From Treponema sp. UBA6852 (GTDB taxonomy: Bacteria; Spirochaetota; Spirochaetia; Treponematales; Treponemataceae), in contig DKDI01000009.1 in NCBI GenBank assembly GCA_002449305.1, positions 24,406 through 69,426 of the forward strand: DNA of 45,021 nucleotides, read 5' to 3'. The notes below the pieces were generated by a model. That model made no database searches. It worked only from the letters and a program-made list of their open reading frames with translations, and was not told where the DNA came from. Position 1 is the first letter of the stretch; the number at the start of each line of letters is the position of its first letter. The translations under genes and the position numbers were made by a program. Below are positions 17,133-25,644 of this stretch, piece by piece.

Positions 17133-19193
17133 TTATACTTTGAACAAATCTACTTCGTTTCCAAGTTTCTTTATAGACTGAGCCATAAGACTAGAGATTC
17201 CAGACAAGGCATTTCCTGTTTCATTTATTTTTCTTGCGCCAGCGGACATTTCGCTCATTCCTTGTTTCATGCTCAAAGTTGAATCTTGCAAAGTTTTTAT
17301 CTCATTTAGAATAGCCTTGCCGCCTTCTGACATTTGCTTAGAAGATTCCCTTACTTGCACAGTGCTGTCATTCATTTGTGTAAGCGCAAGAGAAATTTGC
17401 CGAGAGCCTTCGCCTTGCTCCTGCATAGCATTTTTTATTTGTGATACAAGATTGTTTGTCTCTACCATTTCATTTGAAACAGCAGAAAAAGTTTCGGATG
17501 CAATCTTTGAGGCAGAAACAATCTCTTCAATTCCATCGGTTATTTTTTGCAGCTGCTCTCCAATTGTCTTTGACTGTTCAGATGAAGTTTCAGAAAGCTT
17601 GCGGATTTCATCTGCAACAACACTAAAGCCTTTTCCAGCTTCACCAGCGTGGGCAGCTTCGATAGCCGCATTCATGGCAAGAAGATTTGTCTGTTCTGCA
17701 ATGCTTGAAATAACAGCATTTGCTTCCTGCAAAGACTGAGATTCGCTTGCAATTACAAGAATTCTTGAATTAACATCATCCTGCTTTTGCACACCCTCAG
17801 AAGATTTTTTTTCAAGACTTTCAAATGAATCAGCCATCTTTCCAACAGAAGAATTTACAGAATTTATATTGCCTATCATCTGCTCAACTGCCGCAGAAGC
17901 TTCTGTAACACAAGCAGACTGACTTTCAATCATATTATTCAGGTTGTCGATTCCTATGGAGATTTTATCAAGAACATTTGTAGTTTGATCTACGCTCTCG
18001 GAGTTGCTGTTTATGCCAGTTTCGACATTCTTGATATTGGAAATTATCTGGCTTATAGAAGTTGCTGTATCTTGAGTTCCGGCATCCAAATCCGAGTCCA
18101 CTTTTAGAAGTTCATCTTTCAAATGTTTTATAGCAATAATTATATTTTGCAGTTTTTCCATAAAAGTATTAAAGCTGATTATAATTCCGCCTATTTCATC
18201 ATTGCTCGTTTTCTTAAGCTCAATTCGCTTGGTCAAATCCGCATTTCCAGAAGCAATTTTATTTATAGACTGTTCAAGAACAATAAGAGGCTGCGTCTTG
18301 CGGATTAAATTAACAATAACGCCAGAAATTACAGCAATTCCGATGATAAAGTTTGAAATAACTATAATAGAAATAATTTTTCTAAAGATGCTAAGAACTT
18401 CTGCCTCGGAAATAACTATGCAGTTGCGCCAATCACTTCCTTCAACTATGGAATAGAAAAGGTAATATTTTCCGTTGGCAGTATTTATAATGCCGTTTCC
18501 ATTTACACTTGAATTAGAAAGAATTTTCTTTGCATCTTCTGTCGCAAAAAGCTTATCAACCTCATTAGAATTTCCAGAAGAAGCTATCATAAGTCCAGTT
18601 CCAGAAATAAGAGCAGAAACTCCCGTATTTCCAAGTTCCGTATTTTCTACAAAACGGCTCAAACGCTCCGAAGTTGTTACTCCAGAGAAAAATCCGATTG
18701 TTTTTCCATTAACTTTAAGCGCGCGGTTTATATGAATAACTAATCTTCCAGAAACTTTAGATGGACTAGGATTGTCTACAAATGAATCAGCCCCATTTTG
18801 CATTATGGCTTTAAAATAATCACGGTCTGTTACAACTGTGTGAGTTCCCATGTCAGATTTAAAGTTTCCATCTTGATCAACAAAAGCTACATAATCAAAC
18901 CATGACCTTCTTAAATATGAATGGCTTTGCAGCCAAGAAACTATTTCAGTCGGATCTTCAGTTTTGCAAATATCAGCATTTACATACACGTCCATTCCGA
19001 TTTTAGACTTTTCAAGAACTGAAGCTATTTCAGAAGAATAAGACCTTGCAAGCTCTGAATACTTAGAATAAGCGTCTTCCAGCAAGTCTTTCCTTATTAA
19101 ATTTACAATAACAACAAGCTGAATGACAACTAAAAACATTATAATAAGAGATGTCTGTATTCCAATTGAGACTGAAAGTTTTCCTTTTTTCAT
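17133..19193 (-). CDS. Methyl-accepting chemotaxis protein with periplasmic Cache-type sensor
   Basis: Transmembrane chemoreceptor signalling to CheA/CheW. The 686-aa protein has a first membrane helix (about 12-30) and a periplasmic double-Cache-like domain (about 35-265, with WFDYVAFVDQDGNF, TDRDYFKAIM, VIHINRALKVNGKTIGFF). A second helix (about 268-295) and a HAMP segment (INKIASGNADLTKRIELKKTSNDEIG) follow. The cytoplasmic domain has the conserved hairpin tip ISSIAEQTNLLAMNAAIEAA. There is no CheR/CheB-binding pentapeptide at the C-terminus (ends VDLFKV). The ligand is unknown; Cache domains often bind amino acids or carboxylates. It has its own promoter and terminator and is divergent from the CobW gene. 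Confidence 0.95.
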   Translation of the reverse strand: MKKGKLSVSIGIQTSLIIMFLVVIQLVVIVNLIRKDLLEDAYSKYSELARSYSSEIASVLEKSKIGMDVYVNADICKTEDPTEIVSWLQSHSYLRRSWFDYVAFVDQDGNFKSDMGTHTVVTDRDYFKAIMQNGADSFVDNPSPSKVSGRLVIHINRALKVNGKTIGFFSGVTTSERLSRFVENTELGNTGVSALISGTGLMIASSGNSNEVDKLFATEDAKKILSNSSVNGNGIINTANGKYYLFYSIVEGSDWRNCIVISEAEVLSIFRKIISIIVISNFIIGIAVISGVIVNLIRKTQPLIVLEQSINKIASGNADLTKRIELKKTSNDEIGGIIISFNTFMEKLQNIIIAIKHLKDELLKVDSDLDAGTQDTATSISQIISNIKNVETGINSNSESVDQTTNVLDKISIGIDNLNNMIESQSACVTEASAAVEQMIGNINSVNSSVGKMADSFESLEKKSSEGVQKQDDVNSRILVIASESQSLQEANAVISSIAEQTNLLAMNAAIEAAHAGEAGKGFSVVADEIRKLSETSSEQSKTIGEQLQKITDGIEEIVSASKIASETFSAVSNEMVETNNLVSQIKNAMQEQGEGSRQISLALTQMNDSTVQVRESSKQMSEGGKAILNEIKTLQDSTLSMKQGMSEMSAGARKINETGNALSGISSLMAQSIKKLGNEVDLFKV

Positions 19194-19227
19194 ATTTTCA
19201 CCTCTAAAATATTCTAAATGTTATATT

Positions 19228-19256
19228 ATTATAAATCTATATCAGTAAAAAATCAA
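19228..19256 (-). promoter_or_regulatory. Promoter of the chemoreceptor gene
   Basis: On the minus strand TTGATT (19256-19251), a 17-base spacer and TATAAT (19233-19228). A ribosome binding site AGAGGTGA follows before ATG 19193. Confidence 0.75.
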
Positions 19257-19297
19257 AAAATTCAATAGCTTAGAAAAAGTATTGTTTCTGTTTAAAT

Positions 19298-19326
19298 TTG
19301 TCTTTTTGTCTAAAATTTAGTATTAT
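19298..19326 (+). promoter_or_regulatory. Promoter of the CobW-family gene
   Basis: TTGTCT (19298-19303), a 17-base spacer and TATTAT (19321-19326). Back-to-back with the MCP promoter about 40 bases away. No convincing Zur-type palindrome was seen. Confidence 0.7.
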
Positions 19327-19356
19327 CTTTTACAAAACATATTTATAGAGGCATTT

Positions 19357-20577
19357 ATGAAGAAATTAACACCTATAACACTCCTATGCGGTTATCTTGG
19401 AGCAGGAAAAACAACTCTTCTAAACAAAGTTCTTTCAAATCAGGAAGGATATAAAGTCGCAGTTATTGTAAATGACATTGGCGAAGTAAATTTTGACGAG
19501 AAACTTATTGCCGACGGGGCAAAAATTACAGACACATCAAGCATTGTTCCTTTAACAAACGGCTGCATCTGCTGCACACTCAAAACTCAGCTTGCCCAGA
19601 ATATCGAAAACCTTATAAAAAGCGGAAAATTCGACTATATCATGATTGAAGCAAGCGGTGTATGCGAGCCAATGCCTATAGTCCAGGAGCTTGAAACAAT
19701 AAAGAACGGAAAAGTTGACAATGTTGTAGGCGTTGTTGACGCGGCACGCCTTGTAGACGAATTTGCAGGCGGAGATAAACTCTTAAAAAAGGATTCCATT
19801 GAAGAAGAAGACGTGGAAAGCCTTCTTGTTCAGCAGATTGAATTCTGTTCTACACTTGTAATCAACAAAAAAGACTTGGTTTCTGATGAAGAATTTAAGA
19901 AAGTACGCAAAGTTATTGAAGTTCTTCACCCAGGTGTAAAAATAATTGAAACAAGCCACGGAAACGTAGATGTAAAGGAAATCATGGGAACAAATTCCTT
20001 TGAATTTGACAGTGTTTACGCAAGCGCAGGCTGGTGCAAGCATCTTGAAGAAGACGAAGTTGAAGATGAGCATCACGAAGAACACCATCACCATGAGGAA
20101 GAGCATGATGAACATGAAGAACATCATCACCACGAACACGAGGAGCACGAGCATGAAGGACACGAGCATCACCATCATCACGAGCACCGCCATGAAGGAG
20201 AAAGCGAAGACGAGTACGGAATAGGAACTTTCATTTATTATAGAAGAAAACCATTTGACCGCCAGCTTTTGGACGAATATGCAAACACATGGCCTCGCAA
20301 TATAATCCGTTGCAAAGGTCTTATGTGGTTTGCAGACGAACCAGAGATGGCTTGGGTGTTTGAAACATCCGGCAGACAAATTCAAGCTGGCTATTCTGGA
20401 CAGTGGGTTGCGGCTTGCTCTCCTGCCGAACAGAAAAAAATCCTTGAAGAAAATCCAAAAATAAAGGATGAATGGGACAAAGATGTAGGCGACAGGATGA
20501 TTAAACTTTGCATAATTGGCCAGAATTTGGACAAGGAAAAGATTTCCGCAGAACTTGACAAATGCCTTGCAAAATAA
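19357..20577 (+). CDS. CobW/COG0523-family GTPase with His-rich metal-binding insert
   Basis: G3E-family GTPases of this type act as metal (mostly zinc) chaperones or cofactor-insertion factors. The 406-aa protein has the P-loop GYLGAGKTT (12-20), the metal-binding CICC motif (Cys70, Cys72, Cys73), EASGVCEPMP and NKKD for guanine. A CobW C-terminal domain runs from about 286 to 400. Between the two domains a His/Glu-rich linker (239-279) has 23 His in 41 residues. ATG 19357 follows AGAGG. A 30-base repetitive CATCAC/GAGCAC codon run encodes the linker. An HD phosphohydrolase gene follows 56 bases later. Zinc is the most probable metal, but nickel or cobalt cannot be excluded. Confidence 0.9.
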   Translation: MKKLTPITLLCGYLGAGKTTLLNKVLSNQEGYKVAVIVNDIGEVNFDEKLIADGAKITDTSSIVPLTNGCICCTLKTQLAQNIENLIKSGKFDYIMIEASGVCEPMPIVQELETIKNGKVDNVVGVVDAARLVDEFAGGDKLLKKDSIEEEDVESLLVQQIEFCSTLVINKKDLVSDEEFKKVRKVIEVLHPGVKIIETSHGNVDVKEIMGTNSFEFDSVYASAGWCKHLEEDEVEDEHHEEHHHHEEEHDEHEEHHHHEHEEHEHEGHEHHHHHEHRHEGESEDEYGIGTFIYYRRKPFDRQLLDEYANTWPRNIIRCKGLMWFADEPEMAWVFETSGRQIQAGYSGQWVAACSPAEQKKILEENPKIKDEWDKDVGDRMIKLCIIGQNLDKEKISAELDKCLAK

Positions 20578-20584
20578 AAACACA

Positions 20585-20615
20585 TTCAGCAGTTTATTGC
20601 ATTTAGGCTGCTGAA
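20585..20615 (+). other. Hairpin between the CobW and HD genes
   Basis: TTCAGCAG (20585-20592) pairs perfectly with CTGCTGAA (20608-20615), with a 15-base loop. No T-run follows, so it may be an mRNA processing or stability structure rather than a terminator. Confidence 0.5.
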
Positions 20616-20633
20616 ACTACATGGAATATATTT

Positions 20634-21674
20634 ATGAAAGAAGATTTTGCAGATAAATATCACAGAATTCTATGCAAAAAAACGCCGGATTTTCTAAGTA
20701 AATATATTTCATTGCCTATTTTAAAACGTCTTGAAGGCGTTGGACTTTTATGCGGAACCGACTGGACGCCTCTTTTTCATAACAAGTTCTTTTATTCACG
20801 GCTTGATCATTCAATAGGAACTGCTCTGATTGTTTGGAACTTTACAAAAGATAAAAAGCAAACTATATCTGCCCTTCTTCATGATGTTTCAACACCTGCA
20901 TTCAGCCACGTTTCTGATTTTAAGAACGGAGATGCTCTTACACAAAGCAGCACAGAAAATTTAAATGCGCAATTAATAGAAAATGATTCAAAGCTTCTTG
21001 AATTTTTAAAGCAAGACGGAATAAATGTTTCAGAAGTAAGCGACTATCATATATATCCTATCGCAGACAATGAAATTCCCGGATTAAGCGCAGACCGTTT
21101 GGAATACATGTACCCGAGCGGAGCGGCATTGGATTCGGTTTGGACTTTAACAGAAATAGAAAACAGCTACAATCACATAAATGTCTTGAAAAATGAAAAG
21201 GAAATTCCAGAGCTAGGCTTTTTAGAAGAAGGCGAATGCTTGATTTATACAAAAAAATTCATTCAAACAAGCATGATTCTTCAGCGAAACGAAGACAAAA
21301 TCGCAATGCAGCTTATGGCTGACATACTGAAACTTGCAGAGGAAAGCAAAATCATAAAACCAAATGAACTTTTTACACTTTCCGAAAAAGAAATTATAGA
21401 ATTATTTATAAAATCAGCAGAAGAAAATCCTTCTTGGAAATTTTCAAAATACTTTAGGACATTTAGAGGGATGAAAAAGATTTTCCGTTCTGAAACTAAA
21501 ATGAAATGCTTTTACTGTGTCAATTTACAAGTAAAAAGACGCTATATAAATCCGCTCGTCAAGACAAAAAACAGCATAAAAAGAATTTCAGAAGTAAACA
21601 AAGAAGCAAAAGAAATTATAGAACAGTTTTTACACTTCAATGACACAAAATTCGGTTGTCTGGAGTTTCTATGA
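20634..21674 (+). CDS. HD-domain phosphohydrolase (SAMHD1/dGTPase-like superfamily)
   Basis: The 346-aa protein carries the HD metal set in order: H in SRLDHSIGTA (His59), HD in ALLHDVSTPAFSH (His83-Asp84, His92), and D in LSADRLEYMY (Asp154). This arrangement resembles COG1078-type HD hydrolases that act on nucleotides, such as dNTP triphosphohydrolases. The specific substrate is not readable. The C-terminal third is Lys-rich and contains two close cysteines (CFYC). The ribosome binding site is weak. The stop codon overlaps the ATG of the AraC-type regulator (ATGA), so their levels are probably coupled. Confidence 0.82.
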   Translation: MKEDFADKYHRILCKKTPDFLSKYISLPILKRLEGVGLLCGTDWTPLFHNKFFYSRLDHSIGTALIVWNFTKDKKQTISALLHDVSTPAFSHVSDFKNGDALTQSSTENLNAQLIENDSKLLEFLKQDGINVSEVSDYHIYPIADNEIPGLSADRLEYMYPSGAALDSVWTLTEIENSYNHINVLKNEKEIPELGFLEEGECLIYTKKFIQTSMILQRNEDKIAMQLMADILKLAEESKIIKPNELFTLSEKEIIELFIKSAEENPSWKFSKYFRTFRGMKKIFRSETKMKCFYCVNLQVKRRYINPLVKTKNSIKRISEVNKEAKEIIEQFLHFNDTKFGCLEFL

Positions 21675-22387
21675 TTCAATGGAAGCCACGGAAAATAATC
21701 TTTATAGGCAACCAGACACCTCTTTTAAAGATTCTTGCAAAAGAAAATGAAACAGAAGTAATTTCATCTGTTAGCTTTCTTTCTACTGTAGCCACAAGGT
21801 TTACTCCAGATTTGATTGTTTTTGACAGCATACAAGATGCGGACATTCTTGAAGTGCGGAAAAATGAAAAACTAATCTTTGTTCCAGTTCTAATTACAGC
21901 AGAAAACTTTAAAGAGCTTAACAATCTAAATTCAATCTCTGATTTTTCAAATGTAATTATATGCAACCAGTCTGTTTCACAATGCAGCGAATTCGTTGAA
22001 CGATTAAAAAATCTTATGTCAAAAAAGCAGCCTGTTCTTCCTTCCAGAACAGGTTCTATTGTAAAATATGCGATTCTTTATATGAACAAAAATCTTTCTA
22101 AAAAAATCAGCAGAAGTACACTTGCAGACCAAGTTGGAGTTGATCCAGACTATCTTACACGTATTTTTCATAAGGAAATGGGTATTGGAATTTCTGCATA
22201 TCTTAGTCTTTTCAGATTAGAAGAAGGTCATAAACTTCTTTCACTTACAGGAATGAAAATTCAAGATATTGCAAAGGAATGTGGATTTTCAAACCCGGCA
22301 TATTTTATAAATTCTTATCGTGCAAGATTTGGAATTTCGCCTGGCACAGTAAGAAAAGAAGGGCTTTCATCTTTAAATGCTTTTTAG
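21671..22387 (+). CDS. AraC-family regulator with receiver-like N-terminal domain
   Basis: A 238-aa protein. The C-terminal ~105 residues form an AraC/XylS double helix-turn-helix: SRSTLADQVGVDPDYLTRIFHKEMG and IQDIAKECGFSNPAYFINSYRARFGISP. The N-terminal ~115 residues look like a response-regulator fold (KIIFIGNQTPLLKIL, then PDLIVFDSIQDAD with Asp52 where the phosphoacceptor would be). The acidic pair after the first strand is missing, so it is probably a pseudo-receiver. ATG 21671 is chosen because GGAG sits upstream and the codon overlaps the HD stop by four bases; a TTG at 21656 is in frame but less likely. No histidine kinase is nearby. Target genes are unknown. Confidence 0.85.
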   Translation: MIQWKPRKIIFIGNQTPLLKILAKENETEVISSVSFLSTVATRFTPDLIVFDSIQDADILEVRKNEKLIFVPVLITAENFKELNNLNSISDFSNVIICNQSVSQCSEFVERLKNLMSKKQPVLPSRTGSIVKYAILYMNKNLSKKISRSTLADQVGVDPDYLTRIFHKEMGIGISAYLSLFRLEEGHKLLSLTGMKIQDIAKECGFSNPAYFINSYRARFGISPGTVRKEGLSSLNAF

Positions 22388-22421
22388 CAATCTCGTTTTT
22401 CTTTCAATTTTTTTCAGATTA

Positions 22422-22450
22422 TTGAATTCAAAAGTTTTATAGCCTATAAT
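22422..22450 (+). promoter_or_regulatory. pth promoter, possibly giving a leaderless mRNA
   Basis: TTGAAT (22422-22427), 17-base spacer, and a perfect TATAAT (22445-22450). ATG 22457 is only six bases further on, so transcription should begin at or within a base or two of the start codon. No ribosome binding site exists between them. Confidence 0.75.
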
Positions 22451-22456
22451 GCATGC

Positions 22457-23119
22457 ATGATTCAGCTAATTGCATTTTTAGGAAACTACGGAAAAGAATA
22501 TTCAGGCACAAGGCATAATGTTCCCTGGATTTTTGAAGAACAACTTCCGTTTGCGTCAAAAATTTCTTGGCAGACAAAGCATAAGTCAGAATTTTCTTGT
22601 GTTGACTATTCAGATTGTTTAAACTGGCTAAAGGACTTTTCACTTATAAAGCCAAGACAAGACGGAACTTTGCCATTAGCTTCAAATGCTCCGGATAAAA
22701 TTTACTTTATGAAGCCTTTAACTTATATGAATTTAAGCGGAGAGGCAGTTGGAGAAGCAGCCCGTTTCTTTAAAATAAAACCGGAAAACATTCTTATTCT
22801 GCATGATGAGATTGAACTTCCGCTTGGAACACTTAGCTTAAAGTGGTCAGGGGGTCTTGGAGGACACAATGGACTTCGCTCAATAAAAGAGCATCTTGGA
22901 ACTGCGGATTTTTGGAGGCTAAGATTTGGAGTTGGAAAACCAGTCCACGGAAGTGTTGCTGATTTTGTCCTAGGCTCATTTTCAGAAGATGAAAAAATAG
23001 CACTTTCACAAGTTTTTTCACAGGCAAATGTTCTTTTTTCAAAAATTTTAACTTCAGCCCAGCCAGAAAAGCTCATTCCTGAATGGGGAAAGAAAAAAGT
23101 TATTCCAGAAACAAATTAA
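22457..23119 (+). CDS. pth: Peptidyl-tRNA hydrolase
   Basis: Recycles peptidyl-tRNA released from stalled ribosomes by cleaving the ester bond. The 220-aa protein has Asn10 (FLGNYG, normally GLGNPG) and catalytic His20 (GTRHNV) at the same positions as the E. coli enzyme, which fixes the start at ATG 22457. KPLTYMNLSG, HDEIELPLG (Asp117) and GGLGGHNGLRS (Asn138) are the other conserved blocks. An insertion of about 20 residues (DCLNWLKDFSLIKPRQDG region, 53-80) lies before KPLTYMN. It is the first gene of a likely pth-mazG-clpP-acetyltransferase run with short gaps. Confidence 0.93.
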   Translation: MIQLIAFLGNYGKEYSGTRHNVPWIFEEQLPFASKISWQTKHKSEFSCVDYSDCLNWLKDFSLIKPRQDGTLPLASNAPDKIYFMKPLTYMNLSGEAVGEAARFFKIKPENILILHDEIELPLGTLSLKWSGGLGGHNGLRSIKEHLGTADFWRLRFGVGKPVHGSVADFVLGSFSEDEKIALSQVFSQANVLFSKILTSAQPEKLIPEWGKKKVIPETN

Positions 23120-23134
23120 AAGAAAAGTTATTTT

Positions 23135-23971
23135 ATGGAAAAATCAGAACTTACAAAAAAAATAGAAAATCTTTCATTGCAGGCGGCTTCATTCAACAGG
23201 CTTTTTGAACTTGCAAATATTCTGCGCAAAGAATGTCCTTGGGATAAAATTCAGACACCGCAGACATTAAGAAGCACTTTAATAGAAGAAACATTTGAAA
23301 CTGTTGACGCAATAACAGAAAAAAGCCCAAGCCACGTGCGTGAAGAGCTCGGCGATGTGTTTTTCAATCTTATTTTCATAGCAAAATGCTTTGAGGAAGA
23401 AAATGAATTTACAATTGACCAAGTTTTAAATGAAGTCTGCGAAAAACTTATCCGCAGGCATCCGCATATCTTTGAAAATACAAACGAAATCAAATCTTCA
23501 ACAAAAATCCAAAGCGCATCAGATGTAAAAGCGCAGTGGGATAAAATAAAAGACAATGTGGAAGGCAGAAAACAGGAAAGCGCAATTGATTCTGTGCCTA
23601 AAGGATTTCCTCCGCTTTTAAAAGCATTTAAAATTCTAAAAAAAGCATCTAAAGCAGGCTTTGACTGGCGTGCAACAGAACAAGCCTATGATAAAGTGGG
23701 AGAAGAACTGACCGAAGTAAAGGAATCTTCAATAGAAAACACAGAAGAGGAAGTTGGAGATTTGCTTTTGTCATGTGTAAATTTAAGCCGCAAGCTTAAT
23801 ATAGATCCGTCAGTTGCGCTTGAAAGAGCCATAAACAAGTTCAGCTCAAGATTCAAGTTTGTTGAAAAAAGCATGAAACGTGAAAATCTTGAAATGAAAG
23901 CCGAAAATGACAGTAAAATGATGGAATTTTGGAAATCAGCAAAAATTATTGAAAATACAGAAGATTTATAG
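23135..23971 (+). CDS. mazG: Nucleoside triphosphate pyrophosphohydrolase MazG
   Basis: Hydrolyses (d)NTPs to monophosphates, a housecleaning role in the cytoplasm. The 278-aa protein has the full-length tandem-domain form. The first MazG domain carries RKECPWDKIQTPQTLRSTLIEETFE and REELGDVFFNLIF; the second carries GEELTEVKE and EEEVGDLLLSCVN. The acidic metal ligands (ExxE..ExxD) are visible in both. It begins 15 bases after pth and has only a weak ribosome binding site, consistent with cotranscription. Confidence 0.93.
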   Translation: MEKSELTKKIENLSLQAASFNRLFELANILRKECPWDKIQTPQTLRSTLIEETFETVDAITEKSPSHVREELGDVFFNLIFIAKCFEEENEFTIDQVLNEVCEKLIRRHPHIFENTNEIKSSTKIQSASDVKAQWDKIKDNVEGRKQESAIDSVPKGFPPLLKAFKILKKASKAGFDWRATEQAYDKVGEELTEVKESSIENTEEEVGDLLLSCVNLSRKLNIDPSVALERAINKFSSRFKFVEKSMKRENLEMKAENDSKMMEFWKSAKIIENTEDL

Positions 23972-24022
23972 TATATTTTTAGCATGACTGTTCTTTATAT
24001 TGCAGTCTTTTTTGGAGTAAAA

Positions 24023-24634
24023 ATGATCAAAAAAATTGATGGCATCGTTTTGGAAGATGAAAAAGAGGAAAAAAAAGCTGAAAATGCAGCTCCAGATCCT
24101 CTTGCAGAAAAATTTTTAAAGACAAGACAGATACTTTTAAGCGGCGAAATCTGCGAAGAACTTGCAGAAAAGATTATAAGGCAGCTTTTAATTCTTGAAG
24201 CAGACAATGACAAGCCAATTTATATTTACATTGACAGTCCTGGCGGAGATGTTTATGCAGGATTCGCAATTTTTGACACGATCCGCTTTATAAATGCGCC
24301 TGTTTATATAATTGGAACAGGTCTTATTGCAAGCGCGGCAGCATTGATTCTTCTTTCTGTTCCAAAAGAGCGCAGGCTTGGTCTTCCGCATTCAAGCTAC
24401 TTGATCCATCAGCCTTCAAGCGGAATGAAAGGTGTTGCAACAGACATTGAAATTCATGCGGCAGAACTTGCAAAGACACGCACAAAAATAAATGAGATAA
24501 TTTCAGAGCAGACAGGAACTTCATTGGAAAAAGTTTCAAAGGACACTGACCGAGACTACTGGCTAAACTCAGAAGAGGCGGTTCAATATGGACTTATCTG
24601 CAAAGTAATTACAAATCGAAAAGATTTAGGCTGA
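24023..24634 (+). CDS. clpP: ClpP-family serine protease (divergent paralogue)
   Basis: Proteolytic subunit that normally forms a double heptamer and works with a Clp ATPase. From ATG 24023 (GGAG upstream) the product is 203 aa; a longer frame from 23984 is less likely. The catalytic triad is present: Ser104 in GLIASAAAL, His129 in YLIHQPSSG and Asp178 in DTDRDYWLNSEEAVQYGLI. The segment around Ser (GTGLIASAAALILL) differs from the usual GQASSMGA-type sequence, and a charged N-terminal extension rich in Glu/Lys (10-30) replaces the usual propeptide. It may therefore be a second ClpP or ClpP2-like form rather than the housekeeping one. No clpX is adjacent. Confidence 0.85.
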   Translation: MIKKIDGIVLEDEKEEKKAENAAPDPLAEKFLKTRQILLSGEICEELAEKIIRQLLILEADNDKPIYIYIDSPGGDVYAGFAIFDTIRFINAPVYIIGTGLIASAAALILLSVPKERRLGLPHSSYLIHQPSSGMKGVATDIEIHAAELAKTRTKINEIISEQTGTSLEKVSKDTDRDYWLNSEEAVQYGLICKVITNRKDLG

Positions 24635-24644
24635 TTTTTTCAAA

Positions 24645-25574
24645 ATGATATTCGAACTTACAGATTCCATAAAAAATGACATCATGTTTGCCATGGAAGA
24701 CCAAAATTCTCAAAGTGTTTTCGATGCTATGGAAAATAAGGTTGTAAGTTTCGTAAAAAACTTTGATAATCCGGCAGAAGACTTAAAAATAGATGAAAAC
24801 AAAGTCTATTCCTTGCCAAACTGGACAAGCGATGACGGTTTTGATCTTATGGAAGCCTTTTCAGAAAGCTGCCGTTCACCTTTAGCGAGGAATGAATTAA
24901 AAAGATGCTTACAAAGCAGAAGGGGGGTGTTCAGAAATTTTAAGAATATTCTAAAAGCGTATCCAGATGTTGAAAAAAGATGGTTTGCATTCAAGACAAA
25001 GAAAATGTTTTCTAAAATCAACGAATGGTACAATGACTTGCGCGAGACTTGGGGACTTGAGCTTCTTGAAGAAGATTCCGCAGATGAAACGGAAGAACTT
25101 GTTCGGAATGATTTTGAGTTCAAGGAATACGATTCTGCCAAGGACAAGGAATGCGTTGATCGTGCAGTTGAAATAATGGCAGAAGAATATAAAAACAGCT
25201 TTGAAGGCGAGATTGGAATTTCCATTGCTGCAATGTGGCGTTACCAGTCAGCTTTTTCTAAAAATGAGAATAAGTATGGTTTTGTTTGCTATTCCCATTT
25301 AAAAGAATTTTTGGGCTGCATTTTATTTTCATCATGTCCGTCCTCGGCAAAAAGAACAGCTATAGTTACTGATTTTTTTGTCTTTCAGAATTACCGTGGC
25401 TTAGGCATAGGAAAGGAACTTTTCCAAAAATGTCTGGAAAAAGCAAAAAGCAACGGAATTCAGTGGGTTTTATTTTCAAATACAATTATTCTGGAATCCA
25501 TGGAGCATTTGTTAAGCCAGTTTTCTTTTGAAAAGCTAGGATCCGGCTATATTGTAGATTTATTAAAAGATTAA
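24645..25574 (+). CDS. UPF0158-like domain fused to GNAT acetyltransferase
   Basis: A 309-aa two-domain protein. Residues about 1-140 resemble UPF0158 proteins, with the hallmark RGVFRNFKNILKAYPDVEKRWFAFK (94-117) and INEWYNDL. Residues about 160-309 are a GNAT N-acetyltransferase with the acetyl-CoA motif NYRGLGIGKELFQKC (249-263) after a beta strand TDFFVFQ. The UPF0158 part has no known activity; the acetylated substrate is unknown. No clear ribosome binding site is seen at ATG 24645. It begins ten bases after clpP and is likely read from the pth promoter. Confidence 0.8.
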   Translation: MIFELTDSIKNDIMFAMEDQNSQSVFDAMENKVVSFVKNFDNPAEDLKIDENKVYSLPNWTSDDGFDLMEAFSESCRSPLARNELKRCLQSRRGVFRNFKNILKAYPDVEKRWFAFKTKKMFSKINEWYNDLRETWGLELLEEDSADETEELVRNDFEFKEYDSAKDKECVDRAVEIMAEEYKNSFEGEIGISIAAMWRYQSAFSKNENKYGFVCYSHLKEFLGCILFSSCPSSAKRTAIVTDFFVFQNYRGLGIGKELFQKCLEKAKSNGIQWVLFSNTIILESMEHLLSQFSFEKLGSGYIVDLLKD

Positions 25575-25644
25575 TTTTTTATTCTGAAAAGCCATGCAGC
25601 GGCAGATTCAGAAAAGAGCCTTAGTTAGTTACAGGAGTTTGATT

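Noticed and set aside
19783..20583. Long minus-strand frame opposite the CobW gene
   Set aside because: It mirrors the repetitive His/Glu codons of a well-supported gene and has no ribosome binding site or family features.
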